Source: Stephanodiscus triporus
Taxonomy: Eukaryota > Bacillariophyta > Thalassiosirophyceae > Thalassiosirales > Thalassiosiraceae
Assembly (NCBI GenBank): GCA_036939755.1
Contig: JALLAZ010000287.1
Location: forward strand, 1 to 17,487
DNA: 17,487 nucleotides
Reading direction: 5' to 3'
Shown: one piece after another, positions 1 through 8,728 of the stretch
Layout: each line of letters begins with the position of its first letter
Numbering within the stretch: the stretch's first letter is position 1
Notes under the pieces: generated by a model
What the model saw: only the letters and a program-made list of their open reading frames with translations
The model's database searches: none
What the model was told of the DNA's origin: nothing
Made by a program: the position numbers and the translations under genes

Positions 1-415
1 GTGACTTCAATATAAGGGGGCAAAGCTGGCCCTCATAACTGACATTTTTGTACTTACTTATAGTTTTTGACTGGTACCAGTTCCTAATTTTTCTCTTTTC
101 TATATCTCGCTCAAATGTCGCGGATATTCGGCGAAGTCTGCTATCGCAGGGTTCTGTGGCTGGGGATGCGAAGTGCATTTTTTTTCCAGCTGAAGCTCGG
201 CAATTGGCGGTGTCACAAATAATGATTCCCACGTACAAAATCATACTAATTGCCATCTTTTTTTGCCATCTGCGGAACCCCCGAATGCACACAATCATAA
301 AAATCACACCCCCCAATCGACACAACGGCAACTGCCCTCGGCTCGTCCTCGTCATCCCCCTCGAGATAAATACCACCCAGTCATCCACCGACACCTCACC
401 CATCCACTCGGCATC
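1..415. other. Upstream spacer, no gene recognised
   Basis: No recognisable protein or RNA gene. The stretch is AT-richer than the coding DNA that follows and should hold the promoter and 5' leader of the AlgH gene. The only structure I see is a 12-bp perfect palindrome (ACTGGTACCAGT) at 70-81. The reading frames crossing this stretch lack ATG starts and family resemblance. Confidence 0.5.
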
Positions 416-1875
416 ATGGCCCCATACATCATCACACGTTGCGTCTCCGTTCTCCTCCTCCTAGCGGGCAGCGGATCGACCGCATTCGCCCCCGCGTCCG
501 CCCCCCGTCGACGATGCGCCATCGCTGAGGATGCGCCCTCCTCCTCCTCCCCTGACGGACGTCTACAGCCGTCGTCGTCGTCGTCGTCGTCGCCTCGACG
601 ACGACGACGACGAAAGATGCATCATCCCGCGACGACGACTACTACCCTTCTCAACCTGTCCTCCAGGGACAACGATCGCGCGCGGATGGAGAAGTCGTGG
701 GAGAACATGATGGGGGAGGACTGGCGTGAATTCCGCGCTCGCCTCGTGGCGCGGGAGCGAGCATCTGTCGGTGACAGCGGGAGCGAGACGACGACGCCCC
801 CCGGTGGCGATCAGAAGAAGCAGCAGCGACAGCGGTCGTCCGCCAGGGGGGACCCGTCGTCGGGCGGGATCTTCGGCGCCATAACCTCCATGTTCTCCAA
901 GGGAGGCGGCGAGTCGTCGTCGTCGTCGTCGTCCGATTCGGCCACGGCCACGAAGGCGAAGAGGAACTCCCCACCCGCCGACATCTTCGACGGGGACTCC
1001 GTCGGCGGCGCGACCAGATTTTCCAAGATCGGTATACCGTCTTCGTCGTGCTCCGACCCGTTCATGGACGATGAGGAGTGTCACATCATCTACGACGAGC
1101 CGAACGTGAAGCTCGATAAGCATCGATGGGCCCATCCCCTCTTCCACGTCGAGCCGGGATGCATCCTGGTGGCGAACGAAAAGTTGGGCGGGGTGTTCCA
1201 CCAGACGGTGGTGCTCATTATAGATCATAACGAAGCCGCTGGTTCTACCGGCATGGTAATTAACAGGTGTGTATATTACTGATCATGTTTCTTATTCTGG
1301 AGTATCTTTGATTTGTTAATTGTGGGCTACGTTTGGTTCTTATGCCTGCCCGAAACTACATTCATTCCGTCCTTCCTACGCAACGCAGGCCTTTCCCCGG
1401 AAATCTCATCAAAATAGCCAGCGACGGAGACTCCAACATCGACCTCTCATTGAAGATGGCTTTTGGCAAGGCTACGGTGGCCTACGGAGGACCGGTGATG
1501 CAAGATCAATTCTCCACCTTGCACGGATTCGGTGAGGTCATGGGATCGAAGAAGGTGTGTCCCGGCGTCTTCGTGGGCGGGTCTAATCAGCTCATACAGG
1601 AGGTTCGGCGGAACAACCTCCATCCCACGGAGGTGCTGTTCGTCAAGGGTCACGCCGCGTGGGTGCCCGGGCAGCTCACGCGCGAGATCGAGAAGGGCGT
1701 GTGGTACGTCGCGGCGGCCTCGGCCGACTTGATCCTCAGGTACGCCGGGGCGCCGGTGTTGAAGGATGACAATCCATCCGATTTGTGGGCGGACATTCTG
1801 TCGTGCATGGGGGATAAGTTTGTGAACATCGCTACTGCGCACAGCGGCAGGGGGGATGAGAGGATGCTGCCGTGA
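416..1875 (+). CDS. AlgH/UPF0301 (DUF179) family protein, plastid-targeted, two exons
   Basis: Exons 416-1266 and 1389-1875 with a 122-nt GT-AG intron (1267-1388) give about 445 residues. The splice joins VIN to RPFPGNLI, restoring the AlgH motif across the junction. The start is the first ATG in frame. Residues 1-23 form a hydrophobic signal peptide ending STA/FAP, the diatom plastid-import motif with Phe at +1. Residues 35 to about 238 are a low-complexity Ser/Arg/Asp-rich region unlike bacterial AlgH. The AlgH domain covers about 240-430: a G-CILVANEKL strand, F-x-Q-TVVLIIDH, GSTGMVINR, then FVGG, VKGHAAWVPGQL and GVWYVAAASADLIL, all typical of the family. The molecular function of AlgH proteins is not settled; plant versions are also plastid proteins. 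It is convergent with the fibrillin gene. Family assignment is firm; plastid location is inferred from the N-terminus. Confidence 0.9.
575..613. repeat. Perfect 18-bp inverted repeat of CGT/ACG units
   Basis: Six TCG units (575-592) are followed by a CCT spacer and then six CGA units (596-613), a perfect inverted repeat with a three-base loop. It lies inside the AlgH coding exon and encodes a poly-Ser run followed by poly-Arg. It could fold in DNA or mRNA. Confidence 0.85.
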
Positions 1876-2234
1876 TGTCGATGACAAGAGATGGCAGCTC
1901 GTCCTTCTTGGCTTTTGTAACACGCCCATCTCTAGGAAATTGTATGTGTAAAGAAGTAGTAAGAGCATGGTTACCTGGAACGCTACTGCGCGATTGGCTT
2001 TTCCCTCAAGTTTGAAAATTCGCCATTGGTGGATGGTAGTTGGATTCTCTAATTTATCACTAATCCGACACAGCTCGAGGATGAAGACACATCCGTGCTC
2101 TACAATCATATTATATATATTACACTCCCTTTTCTCCAAGCCTTTCTCATAGCGTCATCAGCAACGGAGCAAGACGGGACAAAAAGCTAATCCCACAGTA
2201 AATCCCTCCCCCCCGGTACACGTGTTTCTCGCTT
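1876..2234. other. Convergent 3' spacer between AlgH and fibrillin genes
   Basis: Both flanking genes end into this 359-nt stretch, so it should hold two 3' UTRs and polyadenylation sites. It is AT-rich, with a TATATATAT tract near 2112. No gene or RNA was recognised. Confidence 0.5.
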
Positions 2235-3122
2235 TCACATGGGACTTATTTCCAAGCTCCCATTGCGCATGAAAACGTTCCTCACGCCCTCGTGGTTGGG
2301 TCCGGTCAACCTAACAATCCTCAAGTTGGCATCCAAGTACGTGGTATCCATGGAATGTCCGTCGGGATCGAATATCTCCCCGGGGATGGCCCGATGGAGG
2401 TAACCCACCATCGTCGGCACGTCCTCGGGGATCTTGGACCCCCAGGCCGGCCGAAGCTCGCGATCGTTCAGGTCCACCGCCATCCGCGAACCCCGACTTA
2501 TCGAGTACGAGCACTTGATGGAGAAATTCCCGTTCGCGTCGAAGGCGTCCTCGTCCTCGGCGTAGTCCCACCGCGCCACGTTCGTCAGGTGGCCGTCGAG
2601 GCCGTTCGTGTCGATCCTCTGCACGAGCCCACGCAGTCGAAGTCTCCTGTTCGGCCTCCCCAGGAGATTCGTCGAGAAGAGCAATTGCCACTCCCCCGCC
2701 ATGGCGAGGTTGAGGAAGTCCAACGTCAGCACGGGCGTGTACCTCTCCTCGAGGAGGTTGATGTACGATTCCACCGCTCGGTACTCGGCGTCGATCCCCG
2801 TCATGCGCGGCACGAGGTCTATCAGGGCGGCCTTGGCCTCGTCGACCGACAGGGCCCCCCCCCCGCCGCCGCCGCCGCCGCCGACCGCGACGACGACGAC
2901 GTCTTTGTTTTCGTCGTTGATATTCGAAGTCCTTCGTCGGGCGGGCCTCTCCTTCATGGGCGCGAAGCCCTCCGCCGCCGTCGGGGACGCCGAGACCCGC
3001 GAACGAGCGGCAGGACCGTGCCGCGTACTAGGAGGCGCGAAGGCATGCGCAGTATTATTTCCATCCCACGACGCAAGCAGTAGTAGGGCGGCGATCGCGC
3101 GGCTCTTGGGTTGAGATATCAT
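2235..3122 (-). CDS. Plastid fibrillin / plastid-lipid-associated protein (PAP)
   Basis: Single exon, 295 residues, ATG at 3122. Residues 1-27 are a signal peptide (hydrophobic AIAALLLLA core) ending AHA/FAP with Phe at residue 28, the diatom plastid-import motif; a basic, Ser/Ala-rich transit-like stretch follows. A poly-Gly run near residue 80 separates this from the PAP/fibrillin domain (about 92-295). Family landmarks are an N-terminal helix (EAKAALIDLVPR), GEWQLLFSTN after the lead-in, and near the C-terminus the TTYLDANLRIVR block typical of PAP domains. Fibrillins bind lipids in thylakoids and plastoglobules; which lipid this one binds cannot be read from sequence. It is convergent with the AlgH gene and shares a 479-nt divergent promoter with the sulfotransferase-like gene. 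Confidence 0.85.
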   Translation of the reverse strand: MISQPKSRAIAALLLLASWDGNNTAHAFAPPSTRHGPAARSRVSASPTAAEGFAPMKERPARRRTSNINDENKDVVVVAVGGGGGGGGGALSVDEAKAALIDLVPRMTGIDAEYRAVESYINLLEERYTPVLTLDFLNLAMAGEWQLLFSTNLLGRPNRRLRLRGLVQRIDTNGLDGHLTNVARWDYAEDEDAFDANGNFSIKCSYSISRGSRMAVDLNDRELRPAWGSKIPEDVPTMVGYLHRAIPGEIFDPDGHSMDTTYLDANLRIVRLTGPNHEGVRNVFMRNGSLEISPM

Positions 3123-3601
3123 CCTGATTCCTTCCTTTTCCTACCTATGCTAGTTCGGTGGTCCGGCGACGCTGGAGGCTGTTCCCTGTGATCGTGATCG
3201 GTGTTGTTGTTAGGACTAAACCAACACACATCAAGGGCCGGGCGGCGGCAGCGCGGGGATGGGGACGGAATGGAAGGAGGAGCGGCGAGGGCGGGGAGAG
3301 TTTTCCACCACCAACCACCTGACGTCACAACAAGTCACCACACACTGAATCTTCACTTCGCTAAAAAAGACAGGAAGCTTGGATACCGTCCAAACAACGT
3401 GCTGGGCCAGTGGTGTATGAACAGCTCACCTGAGGAATTAATTTGGAAATTGTCGTATCTATATCAGAGTCTCTCCCATCCCAGGCCTCAAAGATCGTTC
3501 TCTCTCTCTACTCTAACAGAGCAGGCAAGAGGCCATAATAATATTATTATCATCTACGATAGAATATAATATTACCATATTATTATGAGCGGCGGCCCAT
3601 C
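3123..3601. promoter_or_regulatory. Divergent promoter region, fibrillin (-) and sulfotransferase-like (+)
   Basis: The starts of two oppositely transcribed genes are 479 nt apart, so both promoters must lie here or overlap. The left part is GC-rich; the right part is AT-rich, with CT tracts around 3496-3512 and ATAATATTATTAT tracts at about 3536-3587 just before the plus-strand ATG. An out-of-frame ATG at 3585 precedes the chosen start at 3602. No canonical TATA box can be placed with confidence. Confidence 0.55.
3320..3327. promoter_or_regulatory. CRE-type palindrome TGACGTCA
   Basis: A perfect TGACGTCA palindrome sits in the fibrillin/sulfotransferase divergent promoter. TGACGT cores are bound by bZIP factors; in stramenopiles this includes the blue-light receptors called aureochromes and the CO2/cAMP-responsive elements of diatom carbonic anhydrase genes. 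Being palindromic, it could serve both genes. Function here is inference from motif and position only. Confidence 0.45.
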
Positions 3602-3962
3602 ATGCCTCCTCGCTCTAACAACGGCAAGAAGCGTAGACCCCAGAATAACCATCGCGAAAGTAGCAGGTATCGCGGGACGGCAGGGACGTCGCAACGTCAT
3701 CACGACTCCACTGTCTTCTTCGACGATGACGATTCCGAGAGGAAGATCCGACTTTTGGGGATTTCGTTGCCCAACCCGCTCCCCAACATTCGGAGTATGC
3801 TCCCCTCCCCCCCCGCCCCGCCATCGAACGTGACGCTTCCCGCGAAGGTCGTCCTCGTCGGGGGATTCGCCGTCCTCCTCCTCGCTCCGTTGTTCGACTC
3901 GTACCTCGGGGGGGGGTCGCTCTCGTCGTTCTTCCCCCCCCTCCACCTCCTCCTCCTCCGCC

Positions 3963-3993
<31 letters not shown>

Positions 3994-4963
3994 ATCCTCC
4001 GCGGGCGGCGAAAATAATAACGACGAGAACGGAATCGTGGGCGCCGCCCTCCCCCACGTGACCAACGACGGCAAATTCCACGGGCGGTATCCCAACTCCC
4101 TCCTCACGCTGTTCTACCCCTTCACCCTCTTCCGGGACGTCGTGCTCGACCAGCCGGTGGACCCCAGCGACGTGCCGTTCTTCTGGCACGCGCACGTGTC
4201 CGACGAGGTCGCCGTGAAGGCGGTGCTGTCGAGGTGCTACGACGCCGAGGTCGTGGAGCTCAATTCCGTCGAGGACGTCGAGAGGGCCAGGGGGATGAAC
4301 CTGGTGTCATCCCTCGTCGACCGCGGTCGCTTGGGTCCCGCCGCCGTCGAGGCGGACGGCCTGTACAACGGACAGCGACGTAGGCCGCTCGTAATCGCGT
4401 CGCCGCACATACGGGAGGCGGCCGAGCTCTTCTCCCAGGACAACTTCGGACGCGTGTTCAGCTTCTACAGGCACCCGATAGACTACGACGTGCATCCAAG
4501 CCTTCGTAAAACGCTCCCCCCGGAGGCGGGCGCGAACAACTTCATGACGCGGCTCCTTTCCGACGTGCGCGCCGGACCCCTGAGCTTCAAGGAGCTCGGT
4601 ACCGCCAAGCAGGTGATACGACAGACCACGATCGCGGGCACGAGGGACCTGTTGGCGGAGTCGATGTTCCGGTTCGGGAAGTACTACGGCTGGGTCCCCG
4701 TCGGCGGATCGGGCACGAGGGAGGGCGTCGAGTCGGACGACGCCATCGCCAGGGCGTGCATCGAGGACGCGGTGAGGGACGCGCCGGGCGAGAGGTACGC
4801 CGATCACGACAGTCCGGAGTGGCACGCGTTCTACGAGGCCAACAAGCTGGACTGCGAGCTGTACGAGATCGCGAGGAGCACGTGGAGGGCGCAGATCCAG
4901 ACCATCATTCCGTTGACGCTGCAGAAGCGGAGGGCCGGCGAGGGCGACGAGGACGAGAAGTAG
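3602..4963 (+). CDS. Sulfotransferase-like type II membrane protein, probable divergent or inactive member
   Basis: Single exon, 453 residues. A basic cytosolic N-terminus (1-78) is followed by one membrane segment (about 80-102, AKVVLVGGFAVLLLAPLF) and a Gly/Ser-rich stem (about 103-145), giving the layout of Golgi sulfotransferases. The luminal domain shows family landmarks: FFWHAH with a C-Y about 17 residues later (193-213), a YRHPIDYDV block (289-297), a long helix from FKELGTAKQVIR to SMFRFGKYYGW (329-364), and a closing NKLDCELYEIARSTWRAQ (414-431). In active members the first block reads roughly H-x-P-K-S/T-G-G-S/T-T and the second R-x-P-x-x-R-x-x-S. Here the lysine position is Val199, the glycines are Asp201-Glu202, and the serine of the second block is His298. 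PAPS binding is therefore doubtful. No intron is needed. A glycosyltransferase gene follows on the same strand. Confidence 0.65.
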
Positions 4964-6062
4964 GAGAGGGCCGCGTGATATCGTTCCGGGAAAGGAGCGG
5001 GATCGTAATATATCTTGAACGTCATTATCGAGCAGTCTTTTTGCTGATCGGCCCGAACTAAAGCGTGTCGTAGGTCTTGTCTTGTCCTTGAGCAATGGTT
5101 CGAAATCTTACCCCATGACTGGCAGATATGTGAAGGCGGGCGGCGACGTGTTGCTCCTTGAATAGGGGGAGCAAGCGATGTAAGGAGAGGGTGCGAAGAT
5201 CTAGAGACAAATATTGTTTCAATTGTTGTTGTTGACTTGTTAATACATAATTATTCGATTTGAGTTGGATGCTTACGATTGGCGTCTTGATGGCTCATTC
5301 GAATATATTTCCCTCACTTCGATTACTTGGCTTGTGGGCGGAGCATGGCTTTTGTTTTGGATTCGGCTTCGTGGATGGACTGTCTTCATGGAAAGGGCAG
5401 AAGATTGCCTCAAAAGAATCGGAACTCTTTCCCCACAAAAGTATCAACTTTCTTTGAGTTCCCTCACCTTGGCCGTGCAATTAGCTGGAAGAGGTTCATA
5501 GCCTACTACATTGGCATAATCGAACTCTTTTTCAGCATAGCAGCAATGTTCTATATCAGAGTCAACGACTCCTCTGCCCGACGACACAAACGTATCGAAT
5601 GCATTACAATAGCTTGTGTAATATCCGCCGCATGGTTTTGGATTACAAAAGAGGCAAAATTGCCATTACAGGCATCACATGGCATGGATTTGACTACTTG
5701 TCTATCCTATAAATTTCATAGCACCCAATAGACACACAAGCGAGCATCTAAGTAGATACGCCATTGCATGAGTTGAATATCTCTCTTACAACTCCATTCT
5801 GCTCGGCATTATCGCTGACGGTCTCATCATCGACGATGAGAGCGTCAGCGAATGTTGTGTGTATTGTATGGTACTATCATAATAATATGAGAGGTGTCTT
5901 TGGGCGGTTGTTCTTGTTGCGGATTGGGCAGTTCGTCAGATACTAATTCCCACGGTCCCCGGACAGTATTATTTACGACTTATTTACTCTACTTAGAGAA
6001 AAAAAGCTTCGCGGCGTGCGATGCGTGTGAAGATGTGAGAGAGAGGCAAAAAAAAAAAAGGC
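4964..6062. other. Spacer with an unexplained split ORF
   Basis: About 1.1 kb between the sulfotransferase-like and glycosyltransferase genes, distinctly AT-richer than either. It holds the split membrane-protein ORF at 5244-5731 (listed separately), an ACGTCA half-site near 5019, and an A11 run at 6048-6058 just before the next start codon. No RNA gene was recognised. Confidence 0.5.
5244..5731 (+). pseudogene. Split small membrane-protein ORF, gene or remnant, unknown family
   Basis: I do not recognise this protein. One frame is open from 5244 to 5501 and shows a hydrophobic segment (SITWLVGGAWLLFWI) and an amphipathic stretch (ERAEDCLKRIG). A second frame carries on to 5731 with two more hydrophobic segments (FIAYYIGIIELFFSIAAMF and a CVISAAWFWI stretch) and ends in a TAG at 5729-5731. 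The hydrophobic pattern seems to pass from one frame to the other near 5440-5490. Two repairs are possible: a 44-nt GT-AG intron at 5440-5483, or a 2-nt indel in the AGAG at about 5488. There is no ATG in the first frame, so an upstream exon or decay must be assumed. The next in-frame ATG in the second frame is 5345. Coding status is uncertain. Confidence 0.3.
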
Positions 6063-8074
6063 ATGCACGGCCGCGTCTTCGACGGCAAGTCCTTCGACGA
6101 CGTCGATCCCCCCCCCCCGTCGTCGTCTTCGTCGTCGTCTTCGTCGTCGCGCGCGCTCCCGGTCCCGCCCGTCGCGATCGGCGACGACGACGACGACGAC
6201 CCCGCGACGATATTCGTCTCGGTGGCCCAATTCCGCGACGGACGACGATGCGGCCGTACGCTGAAGCGACTCTTCGAGTCGTCGAGGCGTCCGGATAGGA
6301 TATTCGTAGGGTTGATCGAGCAGACGGATCCCGAAAGGCCCGACGACGATCCGACGTGCTTGCGGGAGTACTGCGCGCTCATGGGGCACGCGTACGACGA
6401 CTCGGGGACGGGTACGGGGACGACGACGGGGGACGGGAACGACGGCGGGGAAGAAGCGACGGCCCACGCCGGGAGGGACGCGGCGTACCGTAACTGTCCG
6501 CGCGCGTCGACTCAGATACGGTCGGTGAGGTTCTCGTACCTGTACGCCAAGGGTCCTGTGTACGCCAGGTCCTTCGTGAGGAAGGTGTTGGGGAACGAGG
6601 GTCAGTAGTAATCCGTTCGTTATATTTACGGCACGAGCATCGCGTTTCCGGGCGGGGGGGGCGGGGTCTGTGTGTGTGTGTTTTTTTTTTTCCCCTTCCG
6701 TCCGAACGTTCGCGTGCCGGCGTCGCTCTCTGATTCCATCTCCGTCCCCTTACTTCCGTGCATCGTCGTCTCCATCGTCGTTCGTCGTACAAAAAAATCC
6801 AGAATTCTGCATGCAGATCGACGCGGCCGCCGACTTCGTCAGGGACTGGGACGACCTGGCGATACGGCAGTGGACGTCCGCCGGGAACGAGTACGCGGTC
6901 CTAAGCAACGTCCCCGAGCGGGACAAGAATTACATGATCGCGGGTCGGGACAACGACGACGGCGTCGAGGCGGAGGTGCCGCGACAGTGCTCCATACGGA
7001 TCGGGTCCGAGGGCGTGCCGCTGTACGAGTCCGGGAACGTCGCGGACGGCAAGGCCGTGGGACTCGTTCGTCCGCTCCTGTCGACGGCGCACTCGTCGTC
7101 GTTCGCGTTCGCGAAATGCCACCTCGAGACGAACGTTCCGCACGACCCGTTCGCGGCGCAGCTACTCGAGACGGAGAGATTCCCGAGATTCGCGAGGATG
7201 TGGACCAGGGGGTACGACGTTTACACCCCCGCGATCAACATCGTGTTCCGGGACAACGCCGCGCTCCATCCCCTCCATCGCGTCGCCGGACACGGCGAGG
7301 GGGGGGAGAGGAAGTGGCCGAAGAACGACGCCGAGAGGAGGGACGCGCACGTTCGCATGAAGGTGATGTTGAACATACGCCACGGCGTGATGGAGGCGAT
7401 GGAGGCGTCGTCGTCGTCCGGCGGGGTCGGGGGCGGCGGCCCCGCGGGGGGGGGGGGGGGGGGGCATCGGCGAGAGGATCGAGACGGCCCGCGCCAACCT
7501 GGGGATATACGGCCTCGGCAGACGACGGACGCTCGATCAGCTCCTGGACTTCGCGGGCATCGCCCTGCCCGGTACGAGCGCCGATCGACCGGCGGGCCAC
7601 GGCAACGACGTTCCGGGGGGGGGGCGGGGGGGGAGGGGATGCGCCGATCCCGGCTGGGTGCCGTACGACGCGTCCGTGTCGCCCCGCGCGAACCTGTACG
7701 ACGGCACGGGCAGGGCCGACGACGTGGATCCCGAGCCGATATTCTCGCTCAGGACTCTCCCGGACGCGACCGGCGGGCAGTACGACCACCCGTCCGCGAT
7801 GGGCAACGCCGCATGGGGGGATATGACGACGAGCGTGGACGACAACAACGACGCTTCCGTTACCGTTTTCGCCTCGTCGGGCGTACCGTACTCGACCGTC
7901 TTCGTCTTGTGGGTCGTAGGATTGTGCGTTTGGTACGGCATGTTCGTCGGGGATGGTGGAGGCAAGGCGAGGGGGGGGGCGGGGAAACAAACGGTTCGAA
8001 CTTTTCTCAAAAGTTCTGAAAAGAAACCAAGGAAGAAGACGCCCTTGTCCGAGAGGGTGCTGAAGAATGTATGA
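6063..8074 (+). CDS. GlcNAc-type glycosyltransferase (PF11397-like), two exons, frameshift at a poly-G run
   Basis: Exon 1 is 6063-6600 and exon 2 is 6803-8074; the 202-nt GT-AG intron (6601-6802) restores NEEFCMQID. An in-frame stop at 6036 supports the ATG at 6063 unless an upstream exon exists. With one G removed from the 19-G run at 7446-7464 the protein is about 602 residues; as given, the frame leaves the family sequence after that run. Landmarks of the family (relatives include the Skp1 GlcNAc transferase): TIFVSVAQFRD (49-59), PDRIFVGLIEQ (77-87), RFSYLYAKGPVYAR (156-169), the QID block (184-191), the LVRPLL/SSFAFAKCHLE region, RFARMWTRGYDVYTP (308-321), and after the frameshift YGLGRRRTLDQLLDFAGI (about 414-431). 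An Asp/Ser-rich N-terminus has no obvious membrane anchor; a single hydrophobic segment lies near the C-terminus (about 542-562), followed by a basic tail. Donor and acceptor sugars are unknown. Confidence 0.75.
7446..7464. repeat. G19 homopolymer inside glycosyltransferase exon 2
   Basis: Nineteen consecutive G encode the Gly run after GGGGPA. The family-like sequence upstream is in one frame and the family-like sequence downstream (IGERIETARANLGIYGLG) is one frame later, which is what an extra single G would do. Homopolymer miscount in sequencing is the simplest explanation; real length polymorphism is possible. Confidence 0.8.
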
Positions 8075-8728
8075 TAAAAGTTAGCACAGTAACACACGGT
8101 CCTCTGGAGAGCACTTGGTGTTTTGGTTTCTCGGGACCGTGACCACCTGCCAGAATTATTGTATATCATTTTTTTGGAGTATGTCAAGGCACATGAGCAC
8201 GATAGTGTGCCTGCTGCCGATGCCAAGCCAGGTAGCGGACCCCCATACACCATCATTACTTTGCTGCACTGCATGGCGGGTCTGGTGGCGTTCCCCACGT
8301 GAACGGCTAATTGGCAAAAGTAAGTTAGTAACCTCAAAACGCAAGAGTGTCGACGGCTTGTCTGGGGGTCGGGTTGCGAAAATCCATATTGCAAAATAGT
8401 GATACGGGAAACGTCAAATTTCTGCCCACTTTGCCTTGGGAAATAAATATCTTATTGTAATAAGCATAACTTGCGATAGTGGCAGACCCAAAATTAAAAA
8501 TTATTGTTTCGTAAATAGACGACTTCCTTAACGCTAATTATACGGAAGTCCACAAATCCCCCTGACCGGCTTTGAAGTTGTTGTGATTGCCCTGGCTCGA
8601 GAGACACGCCGACAGGATCCTGCATTATTGTGCAGCGTTCGCTCGCGGTGTCCTTTTGTTCCCTCTCTCCATAGGAGCTTCGTTTTTGGTGATAATTTTT
8701 TACTCATAGCGCCAGGGGGCAGCAGAAA
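8075..8728. other. Spacer between glycosyltransferase and E3 ligase genes
   Basis: About 650 nt with no recognised gene. It should contain the 3' end of the glycosyltransferase transcript and the promoter of the E3 ligase. An ACGTCA half-site lies at 8411-8416. The longer frames here start at TTG or lack any family resemblance. Confidence 0.5.

Noticed and set aside
70..81. 12-bp palindrome ACTGGTACCAGT
   Set aside because: Isolated short palindrome far from the gene start; expected by chance often enough and nothing supports a function.
563..1228. Long minus-strand open frame opposite the AlgH gene
   Set aside because: GC-rich antisense shadow made of Arg and Ser runs, no family resemblance; the plus frame carries the AlgH motifs.
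4307..5095. 262-codon minus-strand frame opposite the sulfotransferase-like gene
   Set aside because: Arg/Leu/Val-rich antisense shadow; the plus strand has the recognisable motifs and anchor.
5090..5110. tRNA-like B box (GGTTCGAAATC)
   Set aside because: No matching A box or acceptor-stem pairing nearby.
7426..7474. Possible 49-nt intron spanning the poly-G run
   Set aside because: It would restore the frame, but it has no pyrimidine tract and is almost pure G; one extra G in the homopolymer is simpler.
7235..7990. Long minus-strand frame opposite glycosyltransferase exon 2
   Set aside because: Low-complexity Pro/Arg-rich shadow of a GC-rich coding exon.
8115..8399. 94-codon open frame in the spacer
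   Set aside because: Starts at TTG, no ATG, no family resemblance.
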